64,000 nt of DNA, from NCBI RefSeq assembly GCF_022788695.1, contig NZ_CP085154.1:558001-622000 (forward strand), in the 5' to 3' direction. Source of the stretch: Pseudosulfitobacter sp. DSM 107133. GTDB taxonomy: Bacteria; Pseudomonadota; Alphaproteobacteria; Rhodobacterales; Rhodobacteraceae. The notes beneath the pieces were generated by a model. It did no database searches. It was given only the letters and a program-made list of their open reading frames with translations, and had not been told where the DNA came from. Below, in pieces: positions 45,101 through 51,952 of the stretch. Position 1 is the first letter of the stretch. Each line of letters begins with the position of its first letter. The translations under genes and the position numbers were made by a program.

Positions 45101-46835
45101 TGACGGCCCCTGCTTCGACATCTTGGGTGCTACCGGCATTCACCAATGCAGCATCGGGAATGCGTATCTCCCATTGTACACCGCGCACATCTGGCTGGTC
45201 ACCGTTCCAGGACAGACGCAGGGCGGGGCGGACATCTGTTCCGTCTGCGTTCGGGACACCCCAGCTCGTGACCGCAAAACCGGTCACAGTTTGCGGGGTG
45301 GGCTGGGTGACGATTGTCGGCACCAAGGCGACGGGCAGCTCATAGTCGGTGGACCAGTTCTCGTCGGCGGGATCGACTTCTCGCAAAGTAAGACGGGGCG
45401 TGCCGGTGAGTAAGGGATCGACGTTGGCATTGATTTCGAATGCCTTGGCCTCATAGCCGAAGCGTTCCGAAGCCCACGATACGCTATCGAGTGGTTCCAG
45501 CGGGACCGCATCAGATGGCAATGTGAGCGTATGGCGACGGAACCGGCGCTCATCTTCAACATAGTTGCGCATCACCCGCTGGACTTGGGTCGGATAGGGC
45601 GTTGCCGAGAGCGTCAATGCCCCCACGTTGCGTTGACCACCATCTTCGGCCTCATAGGTGTCATTGAAACGCGGCGGGGCGTCCCGAGGCTCCCAGAGGC
45701 TTTCGGGATCCGGGTAGGTCGCGTTCACGCCATTGATCGGTGCCGCGCCAGAAGTGAAAGGCGCAAACTTGTCATCCTCGGTTATGATCACATCGTCGTC
45801 GGTGAAAAAGTAGATCGGAAGGCTGGGCCCACCAAGGCGGATCTTCCAAACGCCGCCAACCTCTGAAACCTCACCCACAGCGCCGCGCAGGATATCCTCG
45901 ATAACACCGCCCGGTTCGTCATCGACAAAGACCTCATAGGAGGCGCGGTACTGAGGCTCAGTGCCGCCAGCTTCGAGGTCGACTCCGAGGTCTGCCTTGT
46001 TCATCGCGGCCCACCAGACAGCCAGCGGCAGATCTTCCGCTTCTGCATCACCGCCCCATTTGTGCCCGCCGCCGAGATCGATGCCGCGCATGATATTGTA
46101 GGTCTGGACCGCTACGTTCTCTGACACCTCCCAGGTACTGACATCACCCCACCGGTGAGTGCCATCTCCGCCGACGCTGGTGTCTTTGCGCGGGTCATAA
46201 AGCGGAATGCCCCCGACCACGAAACGGACGCTGGGAAAGCTGGTGAACACGTCCCGTTTGAACTTGAAAGTCAATATCGCGTAGCAAATGCCGTTCCCGA
46301 CCATTTCGACAGTCCAGGGGCGATCAGGGTCCGCACCATATTTGTCGACCAGCATCGGATCTGCGGAGGTCTGGGTCCCGTCATAGTATTTGATCCAGGC
46401 CTGACCACCGAAGCGTCCGCCAATTGGCGTACCATAGTCAGCGTGATCGGTGCCCTCGATCGGGACCTCTTCCCCGTCAAGAATGAGGCTCTCGAGGGTT
46501 TGACCGGGGATATCTCCCAATTCGATCACATAGGTGAGATAGGCATTTGGTCCACCACCCTCACCCGTATGGCTCATCGTAGGAGCGGCCAGCTGACCCT
46601 CGGTCGCATATCGACCAAGAACAAACGAGGCAGGTGTGATCCCACCGGTTTGGGTCTGCTGCGTGCGGATCCCCGGTTGCTGTGCCTTTGGCTGCTTTAT
46701 CAGTGCTGCTTTCAGCGCGGACAAGGCAACCGATGTCAGCAACCTTCCCAAGAAGGTTGTTGTCAGAAACTGCCCGAAAGCAGATGCGACGAAGGTGGAC
46801 GAAATGGCGCTCCAAGCGGCAAGAACGAGTCCCAT
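39108..46835 (-). CDS. Giant tail tip / fibre protein with repeated coiled coils and jelly-roll-like modules
   Basis: 2575 residues. Residues 1-~520 resemble phage central tip (J-type) proteins: LTYVIELGDIPGQTLESLILDGEEVPIEG, GIPLYDPRKD, NVAVQTYNIMRGIDLGGG. A fibronectin-III-like segment follows (~535-620). From about 640 to 2110, Ala/Ser/Thr-rich coiled-coil stretches (SASNAATSETNAAGSASSAA type) alternate with four beta-rich modules near 856-1005, 1325-1475, 1640-1790 and 1955-2110. Each module opens with a GN/RN-LVGDPS-like strand and ends with W-x-EITDVHVEDVT, resembling carbohydrate-binding (CBM4/9-like) or tail adhesin modules. The C-terminal 450 residues look like a DUF1983-type end domain. 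It is likely the receptor-binding protein; large parts are DNA-level repeats. Confidence 0.85.
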   Translation of the reverse strand: MGLVLAAWSAISSTFVASAFGQFLTTTFLGRLLTSVALSALKAALIKQPKAQQPGIRTQQTQTGGITPASFVLGRYATEGQLAAPTMSHTGEGGGPNAYLTYVIELGDIPGQTLESLILDGEEVPIEGTDHADYGTPIGGRFGGQAWIKYYDGTQTSADPMLVDKYGADPDRPWTVEMVGNGICYAILTFKFKRDVFTSFPSVRFVVGGIPLYDPRKDTSVGGDGTHRWGDVSTWEVSENVAVQTYNIMRGIDLGGGHKWGGDAEAEDLPLAVWWAAMNKADLGVDLEAGGTEPQYRASYEVFVDDEPGGVIEDILRGAVGEVSEVGGVWKIRLGGPSLPIYFFTDDDVIITEDDKFAPFTSGAAPINGVNATYPDPESLWEPRDAPPRFNDTYEAEDGGQRNVGALTLSATPYPTQVQRVMRNYVEDERRFRRHTLTLPSDAVPLEPLDSVSWASERFGYEAKAFEINANVDPLLTGTPRLTLREVDPADENWSTDYELPVALVPTIVTQPTPQTVTGFAVTSWGVPNADGTDVRPALRLSWNGDQPDVRGVQWEIRIPDAALVNAGSTQDVEAGAVIISESILPATNYEVRARFVATRSTAWTPWLAASTPDLKPSLGDLGDDVAQAIADAQALADGVAADLAETEAKAQSVRDDHDALVDGFTKNNLGELEVDYVAAELAATNAETARDQSQAARDAAQNAQSAAEANADAASVSAAAAVDAKDLAETNATNAASAASAAVDAKVLAETNAANAASAASAASSSASAAEAEAIAAAASATTSAGHATTASSEADDAAGSASAAAASATVATTKAGEASTSASNAATSETNAAGSASSAASSETVAAQAGTVSESRAQRNLVGDPSFEHDLAFWAASAGATLSIEPHGQSEPALSKALRFTDADDDAGAYAQPYPVGDFQGRTLRFRFKARSSDAGSFLNVGIARRPEEGGFSGSQYVSVGAVTTTFQDFEVDVIYDALPTYAIGLRWFHSGAPTGAWTEITDVHVEDVTDSLAAEASAAASATSASNAAASETAAGTQASAAQTARTGAETARSGAESAETAAATSASNAAGSESAASTSASNAATSEGNAGSSATAASNSASLASTKATEAGESATAANSSANTATTKAGEASTSASNAATSETNAAGSASSAASSAIVAADAKDDAETAASAASTSASNASASETAAGSSASAAQAARTGAETARSGAETAETNAASSETNAAVSASAASTSASNAATSENNAGDSADAASTSASVASTKATEAGVSATAADNSANVASTKAGEASTSASNAATSETNAAGSASSAASSETVAAQAGTVSESRAQRNLVGDPSFEHDLAFWAASAGATLSIETHGQSEPALSKALRFTDADDDAGAYAQPYPVGDFQGRTLRFRFKARSSDAGSFLNVGIARRPEEGGFSGSQYVSVGAVTTTFQDFEVDVTYDALPTYAIGLRWFHLGAPNGSWTEITDITVEDVTESLAAEVAASAAATSASNASASETAAGSSASAAQTARTGAETARSGAETAETNAATSETNAAGSASAASNSASLAATSEGNAGNSASAASTSAGIATTKANEAGESATTATTQKNLAETAAGNASASASNAASSESNALGSANSASSSASVAASASDLAAIRSTGNIYGDPSAIDDTKTSGSSGGVATVVTHGQTEPASAKAYRATGDGDSFGLYLDAMAPFIVPPVNRKIRLTMMIRSSHAGSIYFILQDDGSEVDTKISAVTTEFSKVSVTQDTTTLATTGTLRYRVMDYAGGSGDWFEITDVHVEDVTDSLAAEASAAASATSASNAAASETAAGTQASAAQTARTGAETARSGAESAETAAATSASNAAGSESAASTSASNAATSEGNAGSSATAASNSASLASTKATEAGESATAANSSANTATTKAGEASTSASNAATSETNADGARAEAVVAQGLAVSAATTAGVYATGNLVFDPDVTDDANFSSSLGATVSVVTHGQSGVPSPTAVKVTDDDSSGGFYSTFRPVGYVEGRTYRLSALVRSNTSSGNVNLALSTNNEAGDNHISLTVSLPDTVGSTFVRVSTDVTITGRTDHNKARLRVGYSGKTSGDWVEATNLRIEDITDYSIVSGEIDDIKALTVDGGTALGVLMTQLDVNAGGVSATIAAQGSAIADLEGNASAVYTFRAKAGGSVGELELVAWDDATGGGSVITMSADTIFAKGLLSADKFAAGNSSNMLFNTDYADGLEHFAIGKNGDAGADTTLEVRAAGLTYTDGVRPTIRLFQDSGDSTGFANVYARPKKQDGTLYYHEVEPGRTYEMSVYVSSQRCTGTLYMIWRDSAGALISSDTSAFGSFFGSTTDPSSWPRRWMKATAPATAKYVDIYIQKSATTSSTTSYMYLHNWMLAQTHGDATQPQDYKPRGTTYIDGQKIITGSITAESGAIGDLAVGTLQIAGDAITVPASAYSYEYFYPASETVWDDLVSVTLNRQGYQTHIEVSGAIGADRSGGGQYGAIAQLRVVRGSTLVSPTWGQGSCFGGSRNSFTLKALDTDTGTGAATYTLQAKRTPEKINTFAPIIVWPSITVQQRKR
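41047..41489 (-). repeat. Tip-protein repeat B, downstream copy
   Basis: Partner of 43390-43832, encoding residues about 1783-1930. The two copies sit after different beta modules, so the coiled-coil cassette has been joined to a second, diverged adhesin-like domain. Confidence 0.9.
42451..42955 (-). repeat. Tip-protein repeat A, downstream copy
   Basis: About 505 bp nearly identical to 43861-44365, offset 1410 bp (exactly 470 codons). It encodes one beta-rich module (residues ~1294-1462 of the tip protein) plus flanking coiled coil. Only scattered differences are visible, for example CATAGG versus CATAGA and GGGTCTC versus GGGGCTC, which points to recent duplication or ongoing gene conversion. 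Confidence 0.9.
43390..43832 (-). repeat. Tip-protein repeat B, upstream copy
   Basis: 443 bp nearly identical to 41047-41489, offset 2343 bp (exactly 781 codons). It encodes the end of a beta module (EITDVHVEDVTDSLAAEA) and about 135 residues of Ala/Ser-rich coiled coil (residues ~1002-1149). Confidence 0.9.
43861..44365 (-). repeat. Tip-protein repeat A, upstream copy
   Basis: Partner of 42451-42955. It encodes residues about 824-992 of the giant tip protein and is followed immediately, in the gene's direction, by repeat B (43390-43832). The A-B order recurs further on, but with an extra ~960 bp of unrelated module between A and B. Confidence 0.9.
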
Positions 46836-47246
46836 CTAGACCTCCAAGGCCAAGATGGCGTCTGTCAGCGGGACGAGCCCAAGGCCTGCTGGACGAAGCA
46901 CATAGACCGCCGCCCCCTGGACGATCCCCAGCGCTTGGCCTTCATCGGTTGCGATAACAGCGCCATCCCCCGCGTTCGCGACGGCCACCGGTTTTGATTT
47001 CAGATGGTGCTTGGCGAGTTCTACATGGTCGTTAAAACCGTCTTTACGCAGTATTCGAAGCCCTCCTCGAATAGTGGTGTAACGACCGCGATAAAGGGTG
47101 GCGTAATCCACGCCGGTCATCGCCCTGACCCCACCTGCCAAAAACAGAGCGCAGTCATTTTGACCTTCGGCAAATGGGCGGCGGCTGACCTCGCTGAGGT
47201 ATTGGATCAAGTTGGCATGCCAGTCCTGGCGTCTTCCATGCGTCAT
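46836..47246 (-). CDS. Phage tail tip peptidase-like protein (DUF6950 type)
   Basis: 136 residues. The pattern DWHANLIQYLSEVSRRPFAEGQNDCALFLAGGVRAMTG matches the DUF6950 family, small proteins encoded just before tip proteins in siphophages and in gene-transfer-agent tails. The conserved NDC and a later His (DHVELAKHHL) resemble the Cys/His arrangement of NlpC/P60 cell-wall peptidases. A role in opening the peptidoglycan during DNA entry is the usual inference. It overlaps the gene upstream by 4 bases. Confidence 0.75.
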   Translation of the reverse strand: MTHGRRQDWHANLIQYLSEVSRRPFAEGQNDCALFLAGGVRAMTGVDYATLYRGRYTTIRGGLRILRKDGFNDHVELAKHHLKSKPVAVANAGDGAVIATDEGQALGIVQGAAVYVLRPAGLGLVPLTDAILALEV

Positions 47247-47899
47247 CGTGTCGGCTCCCGTGGAACATATTTTGCAGCCGTCGGTGTCGGTTGGTTTGCG
47301 CGAGCCTCACCCCAGACTGTCTCGATGGATCCACTGACGTCGGTGTATTGCCGGAAAGCGTCATTCGGTTGCCGGTTCCGCAGAGCGGTATCCGACTTTT
47401 TGAGAGACAACGTCCGCGTGAGCGCAAGGGCCGAACTTAACAGGCTGATCTCTGCAACGCCTTCGCCGCCGACTTCAGGGCGCGAAATCTCTGCGCCCGC
47501 AACAAACCCTTTGAATATGCGAACCGGCTCATCGATCAGTTGTTGAGTGATCGGGTCAAAGTAGGCCAGGTGCATCTGACAGGGCGCTTGGCGCAGCTCA
47601 TAGCCCAGAACCGCCGTCTGAACGGCCTCGGAAATCGAGGATAGGGTTAGGCGAGTGGTGCGGACACTCAATCCGACCTCACTGACCAATGGCGGAATTT
47701 TCAACAAATTGCCCGCCGCCAGATAGGTACGCACCTCCCCCTCCACAAGGAAGCCTTCGTGATCCGCACCCGTCCAGAAGCCGATGGTCTCCGCATCCCC
47801 GGTTGTCCGGTTTCGCGCCTGAAACCAGACCAAGAGGTGGGCATGCTGCGCGCCGCGCGCCTGAAGATGCGCCAGGATGTTTGATGGTAAAGTTCGCAT
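47243..47899 (-). CDS. Phage tail tip/hub protein (DUF2163-like)
   Basis: 218 residues between the distal tail protein and the peptidase-like gene. Features include RAQHAHLLVWFQARN-type beta strands at the N-terminus and the conserved-looking middle segment YFDPITQQLIDEPVRIFKGFVAGAEIS. The position and the hub-like beta pattern resemble the DUF2163/hub proteins of rhodobacterial siphophages and gene transfer agents. The match is by position and general pattern, so function is moderately certain. Confidence 0.6.
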   Translation of the reverse strand: MRTLPSNILAHLQARGAQHAHLLVWFQARNRTTGDAETIGFWTGADHEGFLVEGEVRTYLAAGNLLKIPPLVSEVGLSVRTTRLTLSSISEAVQTAVLGYELRQAPCQMHLAYFDPITQQLIDEPVRIFKGFVAGAEISRPEVGGEGVAEISLLSSALALTRTLSLKKSDTALRNRQPNDAFRQYTDVSGSIETVWGEARANQPTPTAAKYVPREPTR

Positions 47900-47901
47900 G
47901 G

Positions 47902-48561
47902 CTATGTCCCCAAAGTCTGCTGAAACATGAAGCTCTGCCCTTCGTGGGTGAAGCGCGTCTGCTGCCCGCTGGAGACGCTGCCCGGCACGATCACTGCTTT
48001 GCAGAATGGCTTGATCAGGCGCACAATCGTATCCGTCACCGCTCCGGGCCGGATATTCGGGTTCACTTCAAAAAGGGGTGTGACGCCTGAACCATTTGCC
48101 GTGACGGAAATTTCCTGAATGCGATGCAGCGCGTATCGAACCGGAGTGCGGTACTCGAAAGACAGATAATCGCCCCTGCTGAGAACATAGCCTGAAGGCA
48201 GACCTTTGAGGCTGAGCAGCCGCGTGTCGGTATCCAGTGTTGCGATCTGGGGCGTTGCGGCGCCCAATATCGCACCGGTCGGATCCATAAGCGGGTATGC
48301 AAAAGCCGCGTGATAAGCGCAGAAGGATCGCCCCGGCCCCCGCACGGCATCGACCAGTGCAAGGGCGTCACGGGCTTCGGCGCGGGTCAGGCGGCCCAGC
48401 GTGACTTCGCCTTGCCAGAGGTCATTCCCGATGCGGCCGGTCAGCAGATCGCCGCCTGCTGCCCGTGACATCTCGACGGTTTCGGGCAATTCGAAAGACA
48501 CTCTTGCAATGGGCAATTCGTCCATGAAATCGCTGGTTGAAAGCGGGAATGTCAAAGGCAT
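47902..48561 (-). CDS. Phage distal tail protein-like
   Basis: 219 residues, directly after the tape measure gene (shared boundary at 48561). In siphophages this position holds the distal tail (Dit/gpM-type) protein that starts the tip. The sequence is beta-rich with motifs such as WQGEVTLGRLTRAEARDALALVDAVRGPGRSF and GYVLSRGDYLSFEY. I do not recognise a named family with certainty; the assignment rests on synteny. Confidence 0.6.
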   Translation of the reverse strand: MPLTFPLSTSDFMDELPIARVSFELPETVEMSRAAGGDLLTGRIGNDLWQGEVTLGRLTRAEARDALALVDAVRGPGRSFCAYHAAFAYPLMDPTGAILGAATPQIATLDTDTRLLSLKGLPSGYVLSRGDYLSFEYRTPVRYALHRIQEISVTANGSGVTPLFEVNPNIRPGAVTDTIVRLIKPFCKAVIVPGSVSSGQQTRFTHEGQSFMFQQTLGT

Positions 48562-51266
48562 CAGCCAACCCTCCGTGGGCTATCTGATATCTCGCTCACG
48601 CGACCAGGCAGCACATTGCGATCGTATTCTTCGAGGCCCCGGCGAATACCTTCCCGGACCCCCTCCATGATTTCGGTATTGCCGCGCGCGCCGGTCACAT
48701 CGACGTTGATGGTGACGGGACCATTGTTGCCGCCCATGGGCGCAACCTGCCCATTGGCGGGGTTTCCAATCATGCCGCCCTTCGCCAAACCCAGCATCGG
48801 AGTACCGGCATTGATCGCCTCTAAAAGGGCACGGTTGCGCGATGTCGCGCTGGCGTTGACGACGAATTCACCAGTGGATCCCCACAACGGCACTTTGTCA
48901 TCGCGGCTGCCACCGGTGCCATAGATCATGCCGCCGTCTGCGCGTTTCTGGGTCGACGCACCAAGATTGATTGCTTCCAAAAGAATGCGGTTGGGCGTTA
49001 CTGCACTACCTTGTTCGGTAGGCTCACTGGCAGACGCATGTTGTTGTGTCGACGTACCTGAGTTGATCGCCTCCAAAAGGGCACGGTTGCGCGACGTCGC
49101 GCTGGCGTTGACAACAAATTCACCGGCGGATCCCCACAACGGCACCTTGTCGTCGCGGCTGCCACCGGCGCCATAGATCATTCCGCCGTCGGCTTTCTTC
49201 TGTGTCGGGAAAATTGCGCTGAAAATACTGGTGCCGCCAAACAGCGATCCAAAGGGCCCTTCGCCAAAGAGAGCTGCCTGAATACCTGCATCAATCAGAC
49301 TGCCCGCGATATTTGCCAGCACGTCATCGAGCTTTTCGCCTTTTACAATAAGGCTATCGAGTGCGTTGCTGGTGATGTCCCCGAACAGATCGGCCATCTC
49401 TGTCGCGCGCTCGATCGCTGCTTCTTCCTGGATGCGTGCCGCGATCAGCTGTTGCACAGTTTTGCGTTCGGCATCCGTGGCAACGGCCAGAACCTTGCGG
49501 TTCTGGATCATTTCCTTCTGCACCGGGTCGGTTTCCGCCAGAAGATCACGTTGTGCCTCCAGCGAGATGATCAGATCATCAATCGCTTGCTGTTCGCGTT
49601 TCGAGGCCCGCTCTGCCGCGCGGTCGTTGCCTCTCCCTTTGCGGTCCACAGCGGTTTTTTCTTTCCGCCACGCCTGAAGCTCTTGATTATAGCGCTCCGC
49701 CTCGATGCGCGCGGAGACAAAGGCATCGCGTTCCTGTTCGATGTATCGTGCCGCACCATCAGGCAGCGGTGCGCCGCTGGCCGGACGGGTACGACTATCG
49801 AACTCCGCACCGGCGAGCGCACCAGCGCGACCGAGCGGATCGTCGCGGAATTCGTAGTTGATCCGGGCACGCTCAACATCGCCGACCCCCTGGTTGGCGA
49901 GTGCGATCGCGTTGGAAACCGCGCGGCCGAGTTCATTGGCCATGCGGCTGGCTTGATCCGCAGCGGCCGCGATGGCCGTCGCCATATCGACGGACGCCAT
50001 GCCGTTGGCCGCATCCCATGCCCGCATGATCTCGTCTTTCATGTTCTGTGACATGTCGGCGGTGAGCTTGGTGGCAGCGTAAACCCGGCGTTCCTCTGCG
50101 ACGCGGGCCTCGGCCACCCGGCGGCTGTCTTCGCCGTACTGGGCGATCAGGCGTTGAATGTTGGCTTCTGTTTGCAATTCTTTGATGAGCTGCTGAGCGG
50201 AGCTGAGTGCCTTGTTAGATGCGATACGACTTTGCGCATAGAACGCTCGCGATTTCATCTCCGCCCGTGACATTCCGTCTTCTAGCTCTTTAACTTTCCC
50301 CCGTTGCTGCTCCATTTTTAGCAGTGTTTCGGCGATCTGCTTGAGTATAGCTTCTTCAGCCGCGCTGATACCGCCTCGGGCCTCAGCCAATTGCTGAGCC
50401 GTGGACAGCATTTGCCGCATGATTTCGATCTGGCGGCCCAAATCACCCGCCGCACCGGTCAGCGCTGTTTGTTGCTCGAGAAATTCGGCTGTCAGGGCTC
50501 TGGCTTCTGTGCGCATTTCTCGCTGCTGGTCAGTAAACGCCAAACCGATGTTCAAATCGAAGAAATCAGCAATACCGGTGCGGCGATCACCGTCACCAGC
50601 GATCCCCATCAACTCTCCCAGAGAACTGGCAACCTGATCGATCGAACGTTGCGCTTCATTTCTGGATATCTGTTCAAGCAGACTGATTGTGAGTTGCAGG
50701 TCCTCACTGGCGGAACCGAACCGCTCTTTCAGTTGATCCGTTGTCATCAAGGCCAGATCAGCAGACTTGGCGTAATCAGATATCGCAGCGTCGAGATCCT
50801 CAAGCTGCTCCTCAAATTGCCCAGCGTTGTCGTTGGCAGACGCGGCGCTTGTTGCCCACTGCACCAATGCGGCCCCACCCGCGATCGCACCGATTGTGAT
50901 CAGGTTGAGCGGGTTGATCATGCTGACTAGCGCCTGCTTGAGCATCATGCCTGCCTGCGCAGCCCCGGCATTGCCAAACACCTGGGTGATCTGTGTGCCT
51001 TGCTGGATCGCCAGTTGCAGCGGGTTCTGACCCGCAGCGAGCATCACCCCGATATCATTGAACTGAGCCGTGAGGTTCGAAACAGACCCGGCGGCAAAGG
51101 TGGTTTGGTCACCTAGTTCTTTTGCGCCCTTACCGGCGCCGCGTCCTTTGCGGCCAAAGCCTTCGGCCTCGGCCCCGGCCTTCTTGGCTTCATCCCCGAT
51201 CCCCTTCAGGGTGATCTTGGCCTCCTTGCCGTCGATCGTAACTGTGCCCTGAACCGTGAATGTCAC
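48561..51266 (-). CDS. Phage tail tape measure protein
   Basis: 901 residues. The N-terminal ~120 residues contain the lambda-H-like segment TAQFNDIGVMLAAGQNPLQLAIQQGTQI, then hydrophobic stretches (NLITIGAIAGGAALVQWA) and long alpha-helical coiled coils. The C-terminus has two copies of GGMIYGxGGSRDDKVPLWGSxGEFVVNA, the common end motif of tape measure proteins. It sets tail length and is ejected during infection. It starts with GTG, overlapping the stop of the chaperone extension by 4 bases (GTGA), as in lambda-like tail operons. By the usual rule of about 1.5 angstrom per residue, the tail would be around 130 nm, an estimate only. Confidence 0.93.
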   Translation of the reverse strand: MTFTVQGTVTIDGKEAKITLKGIGDEAKKAGAEAEGFGRKGRGAGKGAKELGDQTTFAAGSVSNLTAQFNDIGVMLAAGQNPLQLAIQQGTQITQVFGNAGAAQAGMMLKQALVSMINPLNLITIGAIAGGAALVQWATSAASANDNAGQFEEQLEDLDAAISDYAKSADLALMTTDQLKERFGSASEDLQLTISLLEQISRNEAQRSIDQVASSLGELMGIAGDGDRRTGIADFFDLNIGLAFTDQQREMRTEARALTAEFLEQQTALTGAAGDLGRQIEIMRQMLSTAQQLAEARGGISAAEEAILKQIAETLLKMEQQRGKVKELEDGMSRAEMKSRAFYAQSRIASNKALSSAQQLIKELQTEANIQRLIAQYGEDSRRVAEARVAEERRVYAATKLTADMSQNMKDEIMRAWDAANGMASVDMATAIAAAADQASRMANELGRAVSNAIALANQGVGDVERARINYEFRDDPLGRAGALAGAEFDSRTRPASGAPLPDGAARYIEQERDAFVSARIEAERYNQELQAWRKEKTAVDRKGRGNDRAAERASKREQQAIDDLIISLEAQRDLLAETDPVQKEMIQNRKVLAVATDAERKTVQQLIAARIQEEAAIERATEMADLFGDITSNALDSLIVKGEKLDDVLANIAGSLIDAGIQAALFGEGPFGSLFGGTSIFSAIFPTQKKADGGMIYGAGGSRDDKVPLWGSAGEFVVNASATSRNRALLEAINSGTSTQQHASASEPTEQGSAVTPNRILLEAINLGASTQKRADGGMIYGTGGSRDDKVPLWGSTGEFVVNASATSRNRALLEAINAGTPMLGLAKGGMIGNPANGQVAPMGGNNGPVTINVDVTGARGNTEIMEGVREGIRRGLEEYDRNVLPGRVSEISDSPRRVG
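48811..48939 (-). repeat. Tape measure C-terminal repeat, distal copy
   Basis: About 129 bp closely similar to 49063-49191, offset 252 bp (84 codons). It encodes the GGMIYGTGGSRDDKVPLWGS unit and the following GEFVVNASATSRNRALLEAIN. Third-base differences are scattered through it, so it is older than the tip-protein repeats. Confidence 0.85.
49063..49191 (-). repeat. Tape measure C-terminal repeat, proximal copy
   Basis: Partner of 48811-48939, encoding the first GGMIYGAGGSRDDKVPLWGS unit. Between the copies is a further decayed fragment of the same unit (PNRILLEAINLGAST), hinting at three original copies. Confidence 0.85.
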
Positions 51267-51936
51267 TGCAACTTCCTCATCACTGCTTCAATTGCTCCGG
51301 CCTCAACACATTGGATCTGCGCCCAAAGCTCTGGCGTGATCGTCACACCGGACATTTCCAAGCCGTCCCGCACGCCGCCGTAGTCAAGTCCGCAAACCCC
51401 GCCAAATGCGCCTGGTGTGCGAAAGAGCGACGAGATCCGGGTGAAAGCCTGCACCGCAGGCAGACACAACTCCCAGATCCCGCGATGGGGGCGGCGAATG
51501 ATCTCCGAAGGAATACCCCAGCGCTCTGCATCCGACAGCGCATCGTCACCGTTTGACTGCTGCGACTGGGCCAGTGTGCCATCTATCCAGGCAGCACCGG
51601 CCCATTTCAGTTTCCCAAAAGGCCCGGCACGATCCCGTCGGTGTAGCCCTTGAGCAGTGCATTGCGCGCCCAGGGCAGACCAAGGATGTGTTCCTTCATT
51701 GCGTCGTTGAACGGCAATGGTTGTCTTTCCTCATCGACCAGGTCCCCGATTTCGACCACGGCTTCACGCAGAAGGTTCTTCTGGCCGTTCAGCGTCCGGG
51801 TGTCGTGTCCGCCCATGGTGTCGTCATCAAGCAGACGGTACGTTACCTTCATGCTCTGCTTTTCGTGCCCGCCATTGACCGGAACATTGACAGGGACGGT
51901 GTGGGTGAATGTCGGCGATTTATCGATGGTGAACAT
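51263..51936 (-). CDS. Tail assembly chaperone, long form made by -1 frameshift (G-T type)
   Basis: Reading from ATG 51936, the 109-residue short chaperone ends ...GLLGN-stop. Its last two codons, together with the preceding G, form G-GGA-AAC, the slippery heptamer GGGAAAC, in the correct phase. A slip of one base back continues as LKWAGAAWIDGTLAQSQQS, then LSDAERWGIPSEIIRRPHRGIW, to a TGA at 51263-51265. This adds 115 residues for a total of about 224. The extension has no good start of its own and its end (GLDYGGV, IQCVEAGAIEAV) resembles DUF1799 chaperones. The layout directly before the tape measure gene is that of lambda G and GT. Confidence 0.85.
51607..51936 (-). CDS. Tail assembly chaperone, short form (G type)
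   Basis: 109 residues: FTIDKSPTFTHTVPVNVPVNGG, then DLVDEERQPLPFND and the helical ILGLPWARNALLKGYTDGIV. Start ATG 51936 is chosen over upstream alternatives because it lies 17 bases after the tail tube stop and begins at the usual residue. Such proteins bind the tape measure and recruit tube subunits, and are not part of the virion. The 3' end carries the frameshift site for the long form. The charge and helix content fit the family, though the primary sequence gives no strong name. Confidence 0.75.
   Translation of the reverse strand: MFTIDKSPTFTHTVPVNVPVNGGHEKQSMKVTYRLLDDDTMGGHDTRTLNGQKNLLREAVVEIGDLVDEERQPLPFNDAMKEHILGLPWARNALLKGYTDGIVPGLLGN
51610..51616 (-). promoter_or_regulatory. Programmed -1 frameshift slippery site GGGAAAC
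   Basis: On the minus strand the heptamer G-GGA-AAC sits immediately before the TGA of the short chaperone (51607-51609), with X-XXY-YYZ phase. Both tRNAs can re-pair after a one-base slip (GGA to GGG, AAC to AAA). The new frame is open for 115 codons. The stop codon directly after the heptamer would also slow the ribosome. Confidence 0.85.
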
Positions 51937-51952
51937 GGGAGCTGCTCCTGAC

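Noticed and set aside
51343..51582. 79-codon minus-strand frame in the chaperone region
   Set aside because: Overlaps the frameshift extension in a different phase, is Arg/Ser/Cys-rich, and has no place in the tail operon.
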